A DNA stretch of 64,000 nucleotides, from NCBI GenBank assembly GCA_051453625.1, contig JBOZIK010000001.1, positions 157,996,406 through 158,060,405 on the forward strand, in the 5' to 3' direction. The notes under the pieces were generated by a model. The model was not told the DNA's origin, made no database searches, and saw nothing but the letters and a program-made list of their open reading frames with translations. This DNA comes from Welwitschia mirabilis (lineage: Eukaryota; Gnetophyta; Gnetopsida; Welwitschiales). A program made the translations under genes and the position numbers. Positions 44,171 through 55,353 of this stretch are shown one piece after another. Positions within the stretch are counted from its first letter, which is position 1. Each line of letters begins with the position of its first letter.

Positions 44171-45214
44171 CTAGGCTTCCTTCTCTGATTCTTATTTATA
44201 ATCTTCTTCTTCTTTCTCTTCTTCTATAGCCTTTTGTACTAAGCTTTTAACTTCCTTTGAAGTATTTACAATCTCATATCTAGCTAAGATTAGAGCTTCT
44301 TTCATATGCCTGATATGAGAGTCTACCCTCTTAGGGTATGAAAGAGTCTTCTTGGGTAAAGCTTGCTTAGGAAAATAAGATTTTAAGGATTTCTAAGAGC
44401 ATGAAAAGATATGCATGTGAGATAACCTTACAAACCCAATGGCTGACATGGAATTAAGAGTTTCTAGTTTTGGGCTAAACTGGACTCTATACTAATGGTA
44501 GATGTTGGTAATCAACATTGAGTATGGGAGAGCCCTAGTCCTATGATACTCTAACTGGAAGATCATATTCTTTAGCATAATGGTAGGAGCATCAATGGAG
44601 TTCCTAGTTTCTATTAAGTAGATCAAATATGCTGTGTAACTAGAGGTCTTATCATGATAACCCATCAAATGTAAGAAATTAAAGGTAAACATCAAGTGCA
44701 AAAAACTGGACTTTAGGATAAGAAAAGAAGTAGAGAGCTTCATCTTCCACCTGTGAAACGTACCATTAAGCTCCCTTATTACCTTAACTTTGTATTTCAT
44801 GGAGCCATAAAAAGGTAAAAACCTCTCATAGTATCCTCTTAGAAGATTAGAAACAATAGTAATGAGGTTAGCAGTAACATTTATCTTCTTTTACAAAACC
44901 ATAGTTTCTAGGGTATTGGTGTCTAAATCAAAGGAAGCATTACAATATAACATCCTAGTAAGAAAAGAATAGGTAATTCTTGAACCATCAAGAAAGTAAG
45001 AAAAATCTATATCTCAAAAGAGTTAAACCACATCTTAAAGTTACCTAAACTCTATAGTAGCAATGATCCTCTCTTGGCTCACTGGCGTCTTTTCAAATTT
45101 CTTATGAAACATCTATATTACCTCTTTAGACATGCCATAGTATAAATAGAGAGGATCTTTTCTAGCAAGCTCCTTTTATCACCTTCTAAAGGGACTTTTA
45201 GCTATTGCAACCAT
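44171..45214 (-). pseudogene. Extra 3' frame of element D (env-like position), unknown function
   Basis: A start at 45214 (MVAIAKSPFRR) and an end at 44171 after an acidic EEEKEEEDYK tail give about 348 codons with a handful of stops. The longest open piece (44800-44492) contains LIYLIETRNSIDAPTIMLK and YHRTRALPYSMLITNIYHQ. The second motif recalls LPYGMLITRIF of plant proteins labelled putative plant transposon protein (recalled, not searched). It aligns with 32126-31070 of element C in order and in its acidic end. It sits between RNase H and the 3' LTR, where Sireviruses have their env-like frame. I see no convincing signal peptide or membrane anchor, so envelope function is doubtful. Confidence 0.55.
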
Positions 45215-45539
45215 GTGGCAGGAGCTTGGAGATAAGAAACCCTTAAAAGAAACACTAGATCTAAAGGATATAGTGGCTAAAAGATGATGGCTAGGGTCTG
45301 GACTTTACTAGATCTTTAAAAAAATGGTAATAAAGTGATATTAGATAAAGAAATTAGGTTCATCACTTTTTCTGCCATTGTAACCCTGTAGGTCTAGTTG
45401 ATCCATTGAGATGCAGATCATAGTACATTAAGTTTAGGCGAATAGGTTTTTAGTCTGATCAACTAACCACATCCAGTTGACCAAATTCTAGATCTGGTTA
45501 ACCATCTTATAATTAATTAGAGGAAAAAGCTATAATTCA

Positions 45540-45900
45540 TAGTTCATTATGAAGATAAAGAAAATTATCGAAGTTTAAGGGTGTAGTAAAGATATCAGCA
45601 AGTTGATGATCTATACTAACAAAATCTATAGAAATGTTTTCTTTTTCAACTTGATCTCTAAGAAATTGATGTCTTAATTTAATATGTTTATTTTTGAAAT
45701 GTTGAATAATATTTTTAGAAACATTTATTGCACTATTATCACAGAAAATAGAAACCTCTTAAAAAACTATACCAAAATCCTTTAGTATTTCTTTCATCCA
45801 AAGGAGATGAGCACAACAACTCCCTAGTGCTACATACTTAGCTTCTGTGGTTAAAAGGGAGATCAAGTTTACTTTTTACTAGTTCATTTCACTAAGCATG
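45540..45900 (-). pseudogene. Copia RNase H of element D (decayed)
   Basis: The minus-strand translation reads TEAKYVALGSCCAHLLWMKE (45857-45798), the family's TEAEYxALxxxxxxxxW, then FCDNSAINVSKNIIQHFKNK and KLRHQFLRDQVEK, ending with HQLADIFTTPL. The catalytic Asp in CDN is present. This is diagnostic of Ty1/copia RNase H, at the end of Pol. Confidence 0.85.
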
Positions 45901-47350
45901 ATCCTAATAGAAAACAATTACCACTTATGCTTTTTCTATCATCCTTACATCCAGCCCAATTTGCATCACTAAATCCTACAAGACTAAAATATGTCTTAGT
46001 TGAGTATCATAATCTAAAATCATATGTGGCTTTAATATATCTTATTATTATTTTGACTGGTTATAGGTGTGATTCTTTTGATTGGATTTGGTATCTTACA
46101 TATACACCAATACTAAACATAATATCGAATCTGCTTACAGTTAGATATAATAAACTTCCTATCATACTTCTATAAAGCTTCTAATCTACTAATTTTCCAT
46201 CTTCATCTAGATTGACTTTACAAGAAGTTGACATAGTTGGTCAATTGTTTTATCATTTTCCAATCCAAATCATTTGATCAAATCCTTTGCATATTTAAAT
46301 TGAGATATAAAAAAATTCATTCTTTGATTACTTAATCTGTATCCCAAGAAATACTTTAACTTCATCAGACATGCTCATCTCAAAGTGTGTTTCATAGTAT
46401 TTGCAAATTATTTTGATAAAAATTTGCTAGAGGTACAAAAAATTATATCATCCACATAAATTTAAATAATTATAAAATCATTTTTCAAGTTACTAACAAA
46501 TAAAGTTTTATTTATTGTTTTACAAATATAACCAATTATGTTTCGAAATATGGCTAGCTTTTTATACTAAGCTCTTGGACTTTCTTCAACTCATACAAAG
46601 CCTTTTTAAGTCTATACATATAATTAAATTTGTGAGGATCTATAAACCCTTGTGATTGTTCTACATATAGTTCTTCATTTAGGTTTCCATTTAAAAAGGA
46701 ACTCTTTACATCCATTTGATACACTTTAATATTCTTAAAGGCTGCATAAGATAAACACATTCTAATGCTATCAAGCCTTGTAATAGGAGCAAAAGTATTA
46801 CCAAAATCAATACCTTTGATTTGATTATAGCCTTGTGCTACTAATCTTTCTTTGTTTTTAATAACATTATTTTCTGATTACATTTGTTTTTAAAGATCCA
46901 CTTAGTTCTAATAACATTTTTATTCTTTGGTCTTTCAACAAGCCTTCATACATCATTTCTTTTAAATTGTTGTAACTCGTCTTGCATGTTCATCATTTAC
47001 TCTTCATGTAATTTTGCTTCTTCAAACTTCATAGGATCAATTTACAAAACATAGTAAATGTAAGCATAAAAATTCTTCATAGAGTTCCTTATTTTAATCT
47101 TTGAGTTAACATCTCCAATAATAGACCCTAAAGGATGATCATTTAGTTTTTTAAACTTTTTAATAGTGACTTCTTATATTGTAACTTCTTCTTCTTTTTT
47201 AATAGAAATTGTTTTTTTGTTATGGGATTATTTGGAGATATGTTTTCTTCATCAGTGGAAGGAATAGTTTTTATGCTAATGTCATCTATTTGAACATTTA
47301 TCTATTCTTTCATGGTAAATATTCTCTTATTAAAAACATAATAATCTCTA
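45900..47350 (-). pseudogene. Copia reverse transcriptase of element D (catalytic box intact, frame broken)
   Basis: An open piece at 46760-46554 reads YQMDVKSSFLNGNLNEELYV followed by GFIDPHKFNYMYRLKKALYE, the copia RT block (family: QMDVKxAFLNGxLxEEVYV). The metal-binding box reads YVDDIIF (46458-46438) with both Asp intact, the only RT of the window's four LTR-element copies to keep it. The N-terminal part (46800-47350) is a degenerate linker to integrase. Stops and shifts between pieces make it dead. Confidence 0.85.
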
Positions 47351-47690
47351 CTTCAAGTAGAATATTTTAAAAATATTACTTCATTAGCTTTTAATTCAAA
47401 TTTGTGTAGATGTTCTCTATCCTTTAACACATAGCACTTACTTCCAAAGACGTTAAAGGAATAAATGTTTGTTTGTCTTTCTTTCCACAACTCATAAGGT
47501 GTTTTATCCATTTCAGGTCTAAGAAAAACTTTGTTTATGATATAACACATAATTCCAATAGCTTCAGCCTAAAATTTTTTTAAAACCTCCTTGTCATTCA
47601 ACACCATTTTAAGTACTCTATTTTTTCTCTCTGCAATTCCATTTTTTCTCTAGAGTCCAGATCTGTGAGGATCTAATATAGACTCTACCA
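47350..47690 (-). pseudogene. Integrase C-terminal part of element D (truncated)
   Basis: An open piece at 47550-47353 reads CYIINKVFLRPEMDKTPYEL and then FNVFGSKCYVLKDREHL, standard for copia integrase downstream of the catalytic core. Upstream only NGIAERKN-like traces (about 47640) remain before the sequence meets the primer-binding site, so the zinc-binding and most of the catalytic parts, plus gag and protease, are deleted. Confidence 0.8.
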
Positions 47691-47704
47691 AGCTCTAATA
47701 CAAA
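47690..47704 (-). other. Primer-binding site of element D
   Basis: Minus strand reads TTTGTATTAGAGCTT; TGTATTAGAGC is the decayed TGGTATCAGAGC. It directly follows the LTR end, as in element C. Confidence 0.7.
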
Positions 47705-49729
47705 TGTAGGATTGAGAACCCTAAAGAAGGGGTAAATAGGATTTAAAATTTAATCAACTAAATTCACAAAAATAACTTTACTTGAAATGAACACTAAAAA
47801 CTTGTAAAAATAAAATTAAAACTATTCTAAAAAAACTAAAGAATAGAAAGCACAGAAATACTAATGAGAAAGCACATAAGATTTATAGTGGTTTAGGAAA
47901 CCCTCTACTCCACTCTCAACAATCAACTTCTACCCAAGCTTAATCTAGATCTCTTTTCAAGTATTCTAGGTTTACCTACAATCTTTACAATTGGAATTTT
48001 TTGAGGTTCAACATCAACCTTTAGTAAGAATATGAAGTGGTAATAATGGTGTGCCAAAATGCATAGGTTTTACCCAATCTCTGGTTCAAGAATGGTAGTG
48101 ATACACTACTTGAGAAGATGGTACAATTCACAAGCATATAGTATAACTAACTTGACCAATTATACAATGATAACAATAGCTTTTGATTTTACTTTGGTTA
48201 AGTAGAAATAATGCTAATGAGTACAACAAATAATTTCACAATACTCAAAAGTGGTATGGTGATTTTTACTCTTGGCAAATATATAATTAAATTATTTTAG
48301 GGTTTTTACAAGTGAAAAAGATCTTCCAATGGATAAAAACAAGTTTATAANNNNNNNNNNNNNNNNNNNNNNNNNNNNNNNNNNNNNNNNNNNNNNNNNN
48401 NNNNNNNNNNNNNNNNNNNNNNNNNNNNNNNNNNNNNNNNNNNNNNNNNNTTTACTTGAAATGAACACTAAAAACTATTGTATATAAAACTAAAACTATT
48501 TTAAAAAACTAAAGAATAAAAAGCATAGAAATACCAATAAGGAAGCACACAAGATTTATAGTGATTTGGAAAACCACCTACTTCACTCTTGACAATCAGC
48601 TTCTATCCAAGCCTAATATGAATCTTTGTTAATCTATTTCTAGGTATTCTAGGTTTATTTGTAACCTTCACAATCGAACTTTTCTAAGGCTTAGTCTTAA
48701 TATTCAGCAAGAATTCAAAGCAGTGACAATGGTGTATTAAAATGCATAGGTTTCACTCAATTTCTAGATCAAAAATCTTATTGCTACACTATTTAAGAAG
48801 ATGTTACAATTCACAAGTATATAGTGCAACTGACTTAGCCAAGTATACAATTATAATAATAGCTCTCAATTCATCTTTAATTAAGTAGACTGAATGCCAA
48901 TGAGTATAACAAATAATTTTTTAAGGATTTCAAAAAGAATTCTATTGATTTTTACTCTTAGAAATATATAATCAAGCTCTTTTAGGATTTTTACAATTGA
49001 AAAAAGACCTTCCAATACATAAAAATGGGTTCATAATAATTAGAAAAATTCCATTTCCATCATGATCTGTTAACCTCTTAAAATGTTCGATTGACTTCAT
49101 CTGGTGCTGTTACTAAAGTCAGTCTCCCTCATGCTCTTTTAGTTCACCCCTATTTCTTACAGCTTTTTATCCGGTCGATCCCTTAGGGTCTAGTCGAACG
49201 CTTGTCTAGTCACCCATATATTCATCTAGTCATTTCCTTGTTTAAGAAAAATTGCAATACTATTTTTTTCTCTAGGTCAAATTGACCCCATAAATGTCTA
49301 GTCAACCCCTTGCTGACAAAAGATGAATATTACTCTAGGTCTAATCGACCCCTGAAGAATTTGGTTAACCCCTTAACGGATGGCTATGAAAATTTTATTC
49401 TTAGATCTGGTTGATTCCTTAGGAATCTAGTCAGTTCCCTAATGATCAGTTGTAAAGTATTAGATGCATATATCTAGTCAACTTGTTATGTATCTAGTTA
49501 ACCTATCTAAAATTAGTTCATTTCTGTGTAAGCTTCAAGTGTGATTAATCCCTTGGAAATCTAGTTGACCCCTTACAGGGTATAAAAACTAATAACTTTA
49601 GGTTTAAATTGTGATAAATTATTTCAAATTTTGATGTACAATGATTAATATTTTCTATATAAGATACAACACGTTTTACTAAATAAAAAACATTAGTTTG
49701 ACATTAAATTAATAAATAATAATTTTTCA
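47705..49729 (-). repeat. 5' LTR of element D, in two partly overlapping pieces
   Basis: 47705-48350 starts TGTAGGATTGAGAACCC and covers the first ~640 bases. After 100 N, 48451-49729 restarts about 70 bases into the LTR and runs to its end. The overlapping pieces are clearly related but differ by many substitutions, so they are not one sequence read twice. Either two LTRs of related elements meet here, with the gap hiding what lies between, or haplotypes were joined. GGTCGACC-type blocks lie at 49065-49575. Confidence 0.6.
48351..48450. other. Assembly gap (100 N) inside the D-type LTRs
   Basis: TTTACTTGAAATGAACACTA occurs after the gap and also at 47775, so the join lies between two copies of the same LTR. 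Confidence 0.75.
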
Positions 49730-49734
49730 TGCCT

Positions 49735-50183
49735 TAGGATTTAATCATGTTGATCTTAATGATGTAATTCATTCTATGGCTAATGGAAACTTGGTTAAAT
49801 CCTCTAGAATCTTAAAAGATGTTTTAATCCAAATTAATAAAGTATTTTATCTTATTAATTTCATTATTCTCAAAATTTCCATTAATTCCACTAGTTATCC
49901 TATTATTTTCAATAGACCATGGCTTGCTATAGTAGATGTGGAAATTAACTGTAAATCTAGTGCACTAAAAATTATTTTTCACAATCTTTTCATTACCTTG
50001 AATGTATTATCAAATTTTAGAAAAAAGGTTATTAAATTAAATGAATATCCACTTGTCTCTAAAATTCAACTTGTAAGTGATGATTTATTTTCCATTTTGA
50101 ATGTCATGCTTTGTTTTAATGTAAAATATGAATTTTTTGTTATATCTTATTTAGATTTAAATAAAATTTATAATCTTATATAA
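49735..50183 (+). pseudogene. Protease of element E, 3' part
   Basis: After element D the gene resumes with LGFNHVDLNDVIHSMANGNL, then SSRILKDVLIQINKVFYLIN (family: YPRGIVEDVLVKVDKFxFPxDF), and the conserved YPIIFNRPWLAIVDVEINCK (family: xPxILGRPFLATxxxxIDxx). The open piece is 49776-50183, the best-kept coding stretch of element E. The split between 42381 and 49735 falls just after the active-site region. Confidence 0.8.
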
Positions 50184-50479
50184 TGTGTTTATTTTGAAGA
50201 TTTTAATTATGTTTTTACAAAAATGAGAATAAATGTTTCTTTAAATAATGCTTTTATAGCTAACAGTATTACTAATGATGAATTAAAATCTCTATCTCAT
50301 CATTTAAAGTATATAGTTCTATGTAGTAATCAATCTAAACCTATTATCATTAGTGCTCATCTTATGCTTTAGTAAAAAAAAGAGAGAATACTGATTTATT
50401 AGTTGAACATTCTTTAGCTTTTTGCTTGGTATTATCACAATTTGGTTAGTACTTATCCTCTTGTTTGTTCTCATGATAT

Positions 50480-51335
50480 CTACTTAGAACTTGATATTAA
50501 ATTTATTCATCAAACACAACATAGGCTAAATCCAAAGCTTTATGATGTTTTTAAAGGATAAATCATAAGACTTTAGGAATCTATTATTATTTACTCCATT
50601 GTAGATAGTAAATGAGTGAGTCCTTTATAAGTTATCCCAAAGAAGAATGGTAATTGACAAATTTGTATTAATTTTCATTCTCTTAATAATCATATTAAGA
50701 AAGGTCATTTTCCTCTTCCTTTTATTAATTTAATTTTTGATAAACTTTTTAGCCATTATTATTATTATTTTTTAGATGGATATAATAGTTATAGTCAAAT
50801 TCCTATAGTTTTAAAATATTGAGAAAATACTACTTTTACTTGTTCCTTTGGAAATTTTGTGTATCATTGCATATCTTTTGAATCATGTAATGCCCTTGTA
50901 ACTTTTCAAAGATGTATGAATGGTCTTTTTACTAAATTTATTAATGAATTTTTAGAAATATTTATAGATTATTTTTCTCTCTATAGTGATTTTTTAAATC
51001 AAAAAATGTGTCATTTGAAGTTAATCTTAAATCATTGTATTGATCATTATCTTAAGCTTAGTTAATAAATGGTCATTTCATGGTTACTAGAGGCATTATT
51101 ATTAATCATATTATTTCTAAAGAAAGAATAGAAATAGATCCTACTAATATTAATATCATTTATTCATTACCTGTTTTTACTTATGTTAAATATATAAGAT
51201 CTTTCTTAGGGCATGCTAGTTTCTTTCTCCATTTCATTTCATATTTTAGTTCTCTTAGTAAATCTTTGACTGAATTGCTTTTGAAAGATGCATCTTTTCC
51301 TTGGAAAATTAAGTGTGAACTTGCATTTTAAAAAT
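50480..51335 (+). pseudogene. Reverse transcriptase of element E (catalytic site mutated)
   Basis: Blocks in order: QTQHRLNPKL (about 50515), VSPLxVIPKKNGN, the decayed CINFHSLN, GHFPLPFINLIFDKL (about 50704), YYFLDGYNSYSQIPI (catalytic Asp kept), TTFTCSFGNFVYHCISFE, TFQRCMNGLF and EIFIDYFSLYSD (50956). The last is normally FxDDFSVFG; the second Asp codon is TAT. The thumb block IDPTNINIIYSLPVFTYVKY and FLGHASFFLHFISYFS is in the open piece 51080-51331. TAA/TAG/TGA codons at Gln, Arg and Trp positions are frequent. Confidence 0.85.
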
Positions 51336-51339
51336 TTAA

Positions 51340-51760
51340 ATATATTTTTTCATCTTTAGTTGTGCTTTAATCTCCTAATTGACATTATATTTTTGAAGTT
51401 ATAATGTAAGTGATTTTGTAGTAGATGTAGTCTTAGATCAAACTCTTGAGTGTAAAACCTTATCATTTCATATCCTAGTAAGACCTTAGATGATGCTTAG
51501 ATTAACTATTCTACTTTATAAAAGGAGATGTTAGCTATAATATTTTCTCTTGAACAATTTTACCACTATCTTATTGATTATATTTTCATTACCATTACTA
51601 ATCATGCTACTTTAAAATACATCTAAATAAGCTCTTAACTAAACCTCATCTTATACATTAGTCTTTGCTTATATAAAATTCTATTATGACAATTAAAGAT
51701 AAATTAGGAAAGAAAAACCTAGTTGCTAATCATTTATCTCATATTTTTGTGCCTATTAAT
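51340..51760 (+). pseudogene. RNase H of element E (decayed)
   Basis: Traces in several frames include EMLAIIFSLEQFYHYLIDY (51510-51580; family: EMLAVVxALxxFRxYLxG) and LVANHLSHI (51720-51750; family: xADxLSRL). It lies directly after RT. The catalytic part at the start is poorly kept. Confidence 0.65.
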
Positions 51761-51779
51761 TCATCTTGAATTAGTGAAA

Positions 51780-53120
51780 ATTTTCTTAATGAAATTTTAT
51801 TTGTTATAAATGTTTTACTGTAGTATACCAATATTGCAAATTTTACATCCTGTGGTAAACTTCCTAGTAATATATCTTATTATGATCAAATGAAAACTTT
51901 ATTTTAACAACATAAATTTCTTTGAAAACCACCTTTTTGTTTAAATATTATGATGATCAAATCTTTTTAAGGGGTGTATTTGAAAATAAAATGACTGTTA
52001 TACTAGAATTTTGTCATTATAGTGTTTGTGATGGTCATTTTAATGGAAGAAAATGATACATAAAGTTTTAAATATAGGATTCTTTTAATCTACTCTTTTT
52101 AAAGATTCTACTAAATTTTATAAATCATGTGATAAATACCAAAGAATGGGTAGCATTAGTAGGAGAAACAAAATGCCTCTTGAACCTATCATTGTTTGTA
52201 AACCTATTGATGTTTTGGGTATTGATTTAATTGGATAATTTTCTCCATCCTTTGGTAATATTTATATTTTCATTTGTGGGGATTATGTTTCTAAAAGAAT
52301 AGAAGTTAAAGCTTATAAAGATTATGATGCTAAGATTGTTGTTACATTTTGAAAGATTAAGTTATTTTCCATTTTGGTTATCCTAAGGTAATCATTAGTA
52401 ACTAAGAAACCCATTTTTGTAATATAATATTTAGAAACCTTATGCTTAAATGTGGTATTATCATAAAGTAGCTTCTGCTTATCATCCTCAAACTAATGGC
52501 TAAATTAGAGTAATAAACCATGAGATTATTAAAGTTCTCTAAAAAATAATTAGTTTAATAGAAAAGATTGGTTGCTAAAATTGTCTGATGTATTATGAGC
52601 TTATTGTATAGCTTTTAAAACTTACATTAGTATAACTCCTTTCAAACTCATTTTTGTTAAACAATGTTTTCTTCTTATTAAGATAGAAAATCAAGCTTTT
52701 GATACTATTCATAAACTTAATCTTAATTTTGAAATATTTGCTAAATATATATTAGATCAATTAAATGAGTTACATGAAATAAGATTAAGTTCTTATTATA
52801 ATAAAGTTCTTGCTAAAAAATGAATGAAATATTATCATGATTAGATCATTCCTAGGAAAATTTTTTATGTAGGTAATAAATTTTTTCTTTCTAATTCTTA
52901 TCTTCATTTATTTCCTAGAAAATTAAAATATAAATGAAAAGGTCCCTTTGTTGTTAGTCATGTATTTCCTATTGGAACTACTAACATTCAAGATCCTAAA
53001 ACTGATTATGTTCAATAAGTAAATGGATCTAAACTCAAGTTATTTATGGATCAAAATTCAAATGGGGTTGAGATCTATTTTCATTCATCTTTTGAATGTA
53101 AATGTGATAAAATATAAAAA
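51780..53120 (+). pseudogene. Integrase of element E (decayed)
   Basis: Traces of the zinc-binding region (CHYSVCDGHFNGR near 52010, KSCDKYQRMGS near 52120), of the core (CKPIDVLGIDLIG near 52197 and VASAYHPQTNG near 52465; family: ATPYHPQTNGQ) and of the tail (RKLKYK, GPFVVSHVFPIGTTNIQD near 52940) are seen in changing frames. The order and spacing are those of a Ty3 integrase. No function remains. Confidence 0.7.
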
Positions 53121-53820
53121 ACCAAAAGATTAATGAATTTGTTTGTATTTTTTGGTTTACTTAAAACTTTCAAAAATATTGATATTTTTTAGATGATGAA
53201 ATGAGAGCTATGAATCTCATGTAGTCACATTCAGAAGAGCTATAACCTCTAGGAAATACTTAATTATATTTGTTTTTCAAATAGTATTAACCCAAAAATA
53301 TTTTTGACTTCTGTTTTTTAGTTTTCTTTTTCTTTTCTACCTTAATAAATTTTAATCAAGCTATATATTTTTCACCCCAAAATCATTTTTTTTAATCAAT
53401 TTGAAGAGTATAACGAATTATTACTTAGGTTCTAGGATATCTCTAAATCTAATTTTACCATGAGCTCTTTATTTTTCAAACTTATGTTACTCATTTTCTA
53501 CAAAACCATCTTATTTCAAGTAAATCATGGAATAATGGCACTACAACACTAAAATTGCACTATTCATGGTGTTGTTGTGCCACTATTCAAAATAATGCTT
53601 GTAGTACTCATTATAAAAAACATCTTTATGGCTTTGAGACCTCATTTTTTCATTAAAATCCTTAAGAATTAGGCTAAGATCTATGTGGTACTTTTAAATT
53701 TGAATAGTAAAGCTCTACCAAAATGGCAGTGAATCTTATTTCAGCTTTTTCTTTCATCATTTCCTTTTCCTTATAGTTATTTTTTATTTTTCATGTTAGA
53801 ATTTGATTGGCAAATTTATT
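53121..53820 (+). other. 3' non-coding region of element E with a foldback
   Basis: No gene is seen. AATAATGGCACTACAACAC (53531-53549) pairs with GTGTTGTTGTGCCACTATT (53569-53587) with two mismatches in 19, so this part can form a stem with a 19-base loop. Confidence 0.6.
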
Positions 53821-54560
53821 TACTCTATGCTATTTCTTGTCTTTACTCCTAAATATGTTGATTTAGTTATGTATTGGGTAGGGGATTAGTTAGTTGATCT
53901 AGATGATGCTTTATATCCTAATGATACTATATCTATGATTTTCAGAAACCTCTATTTTGATGAAGACAAAAATATAGAGGAGTATAATGTAGATGATCTT
54001 ATAATTTACTAACTCCCTAGAGCTATAGTTGATGCATTAGAAATACCATACAACACTAGTAACTAGGAATTGATGAATTCACATGCTTCTTTGGAGATGA
54101 TATTACTTGTCCTAGATGATCTTAACCTTAATCCTAGTCTCTATGCTAATGATTTTCCTATTAATCATATTAAGCCATCTAATATAACTCTTACACTTTA
54201 CATTATGCCAAAAATCCTAGGTACTTCTCGTACATCTCATGCATTTCCTAATGTCTTAAGAATTGTTTAGCTATTTAAACAAGGATGTGCTTCTTATGTT
54301 TCTTATCTTATGTTTTCTCATGTGTTTTATGCACATTCTTCTTAGATTAATTACCCATCAATACCTTGAGTTTAATATAATTGATCGTATTAAATATTCT
54401 TTCCATTTTTCTATTGATTTTAGATAGCTTGAGGAGGCAGAGCGGATTTTTGAGCACGACTAGTAGCAGTAGTTGCATAGAACTCAGCCTAGTAGCAAGG
54501 TATCCCTTTAGATAAGATAGATCATGAGATGAAGAGGCCATACTAGTCTATTCATAGCTT
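53821..54560 (+). pseudogene. Unrecognised 3' frame of element E (env-like position)
   Basis: An open piece at 54070-54270 reads MNSHASLEMILLVLDDLNLN and later LTLYIMPKILGTSRTSHAFP, and continues past a TAG with LFKQGCASYVSYLMFSHVFY. Athila elements often carry an extra frame between integrase and the 3' LTR; the P-I-L...LFKQG...YLMFSH pattern vaguely recalls those and the frames of elements C and D. The 54420-54560 part has unusually high GC for the window (GAGGAGGCAGAGCGG). Identity is unproven. Confidence 0.35.
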
Positions 54561-55340
54561 GACATTTGCATTCTACTCTATGACTCGCTTCTTCTCCCAT
54601 AAACATGGATCAAGATGAGAACAGGATGTAGCTTACCATGAACTTTAATGTTTAGCCATTATTATTTAATGTGAGTATCATGATAGAGATTGTAGTGGAC
54701 CTTCTTCTACTCATCACTCTCCAACTCATTAGCTTAGTTATATTTGTTTAGACTGAAATATTTCTTATGCTTCACTACTATCTTTATTAGTGTGTTATAT
54801 GTTTGTAATGCTTTATCAGTTTATATGATATTATACATGTTTAATATATGAAATATATGAGATTCACTTTCTTATGTAATATTGTTTTATAATATAATAT
54901 TATGGATGTGATTTTAGTTTATCTAGATCATGTCCACATTTTCTTTTCTTTTTACAAATGAATAAAACTTAATAAAATTTTAGCCTTAATTCTTCATGAA
55001 TAAAATTTTGAAGTTTCTAATATGTCTGTATTTACTTATTATCCCATGTGACATATATACATTATCATGCTTTTATTATTATTGGTATTGTTACTTTATA
55101 TGTTGAGTTATTTATAGGACTAGCATAAAGATCCACAATCATTTATTTAAGCTATAGAAATCTCAATGATTAATCCATAAGGCTTGGTAAATTATGTAAT
55201 TCCTTACTATTAGGTGAATGATGAATTTCATTAGATATTCTAATAATAGGTCTAATATACATTCTACAAATGAACATCTTAATTATTAGTAGGCTTCATT
55301 CCTCTTATAGTCATCACTTGCATGAGACATACATGAAAAC
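54561..55340 (+). other. AT-rich 3' non-coding sequence of element E
   Basis: There are no coding frames or repeats that I can support between the 3' frame and the polypurine tract. Confidence 0.5.
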
Positions 55341-55341
55341 C

Positions 55342-55353
55342 AATTGGGGGATG
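55342..55353 (+). other. Polypurine tract of element E
   Basis: AATTGGGGGATG lies immediately before the 3' LTR start TGATGAAGCC. Confidence 0.65.

Larger units (their letters stand above)
42382..49729 (-). mobile_element. Element D: Sirevirus-like Ty1/copia retrotransposon, gag-deleted, minus strand
   Basis: In minus-strand order: 5' LTR (49729 down to 47705, broken by an N run), primer-binding site, integrase C-terminal half, RT, RNase H, an extra 3' frame, polypurine tract and 3' LTR (43659-42382). Gag, protease and the start of integrase are missing next to the primer-binding site. It shares LTR layout, GGTCGACC-type clusters and the 3' frame with element C, but keeps the pol part that C lost. 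It sits inside the protease gene of E. I could not find a clean target-site duplication. Confidence 0.75.
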
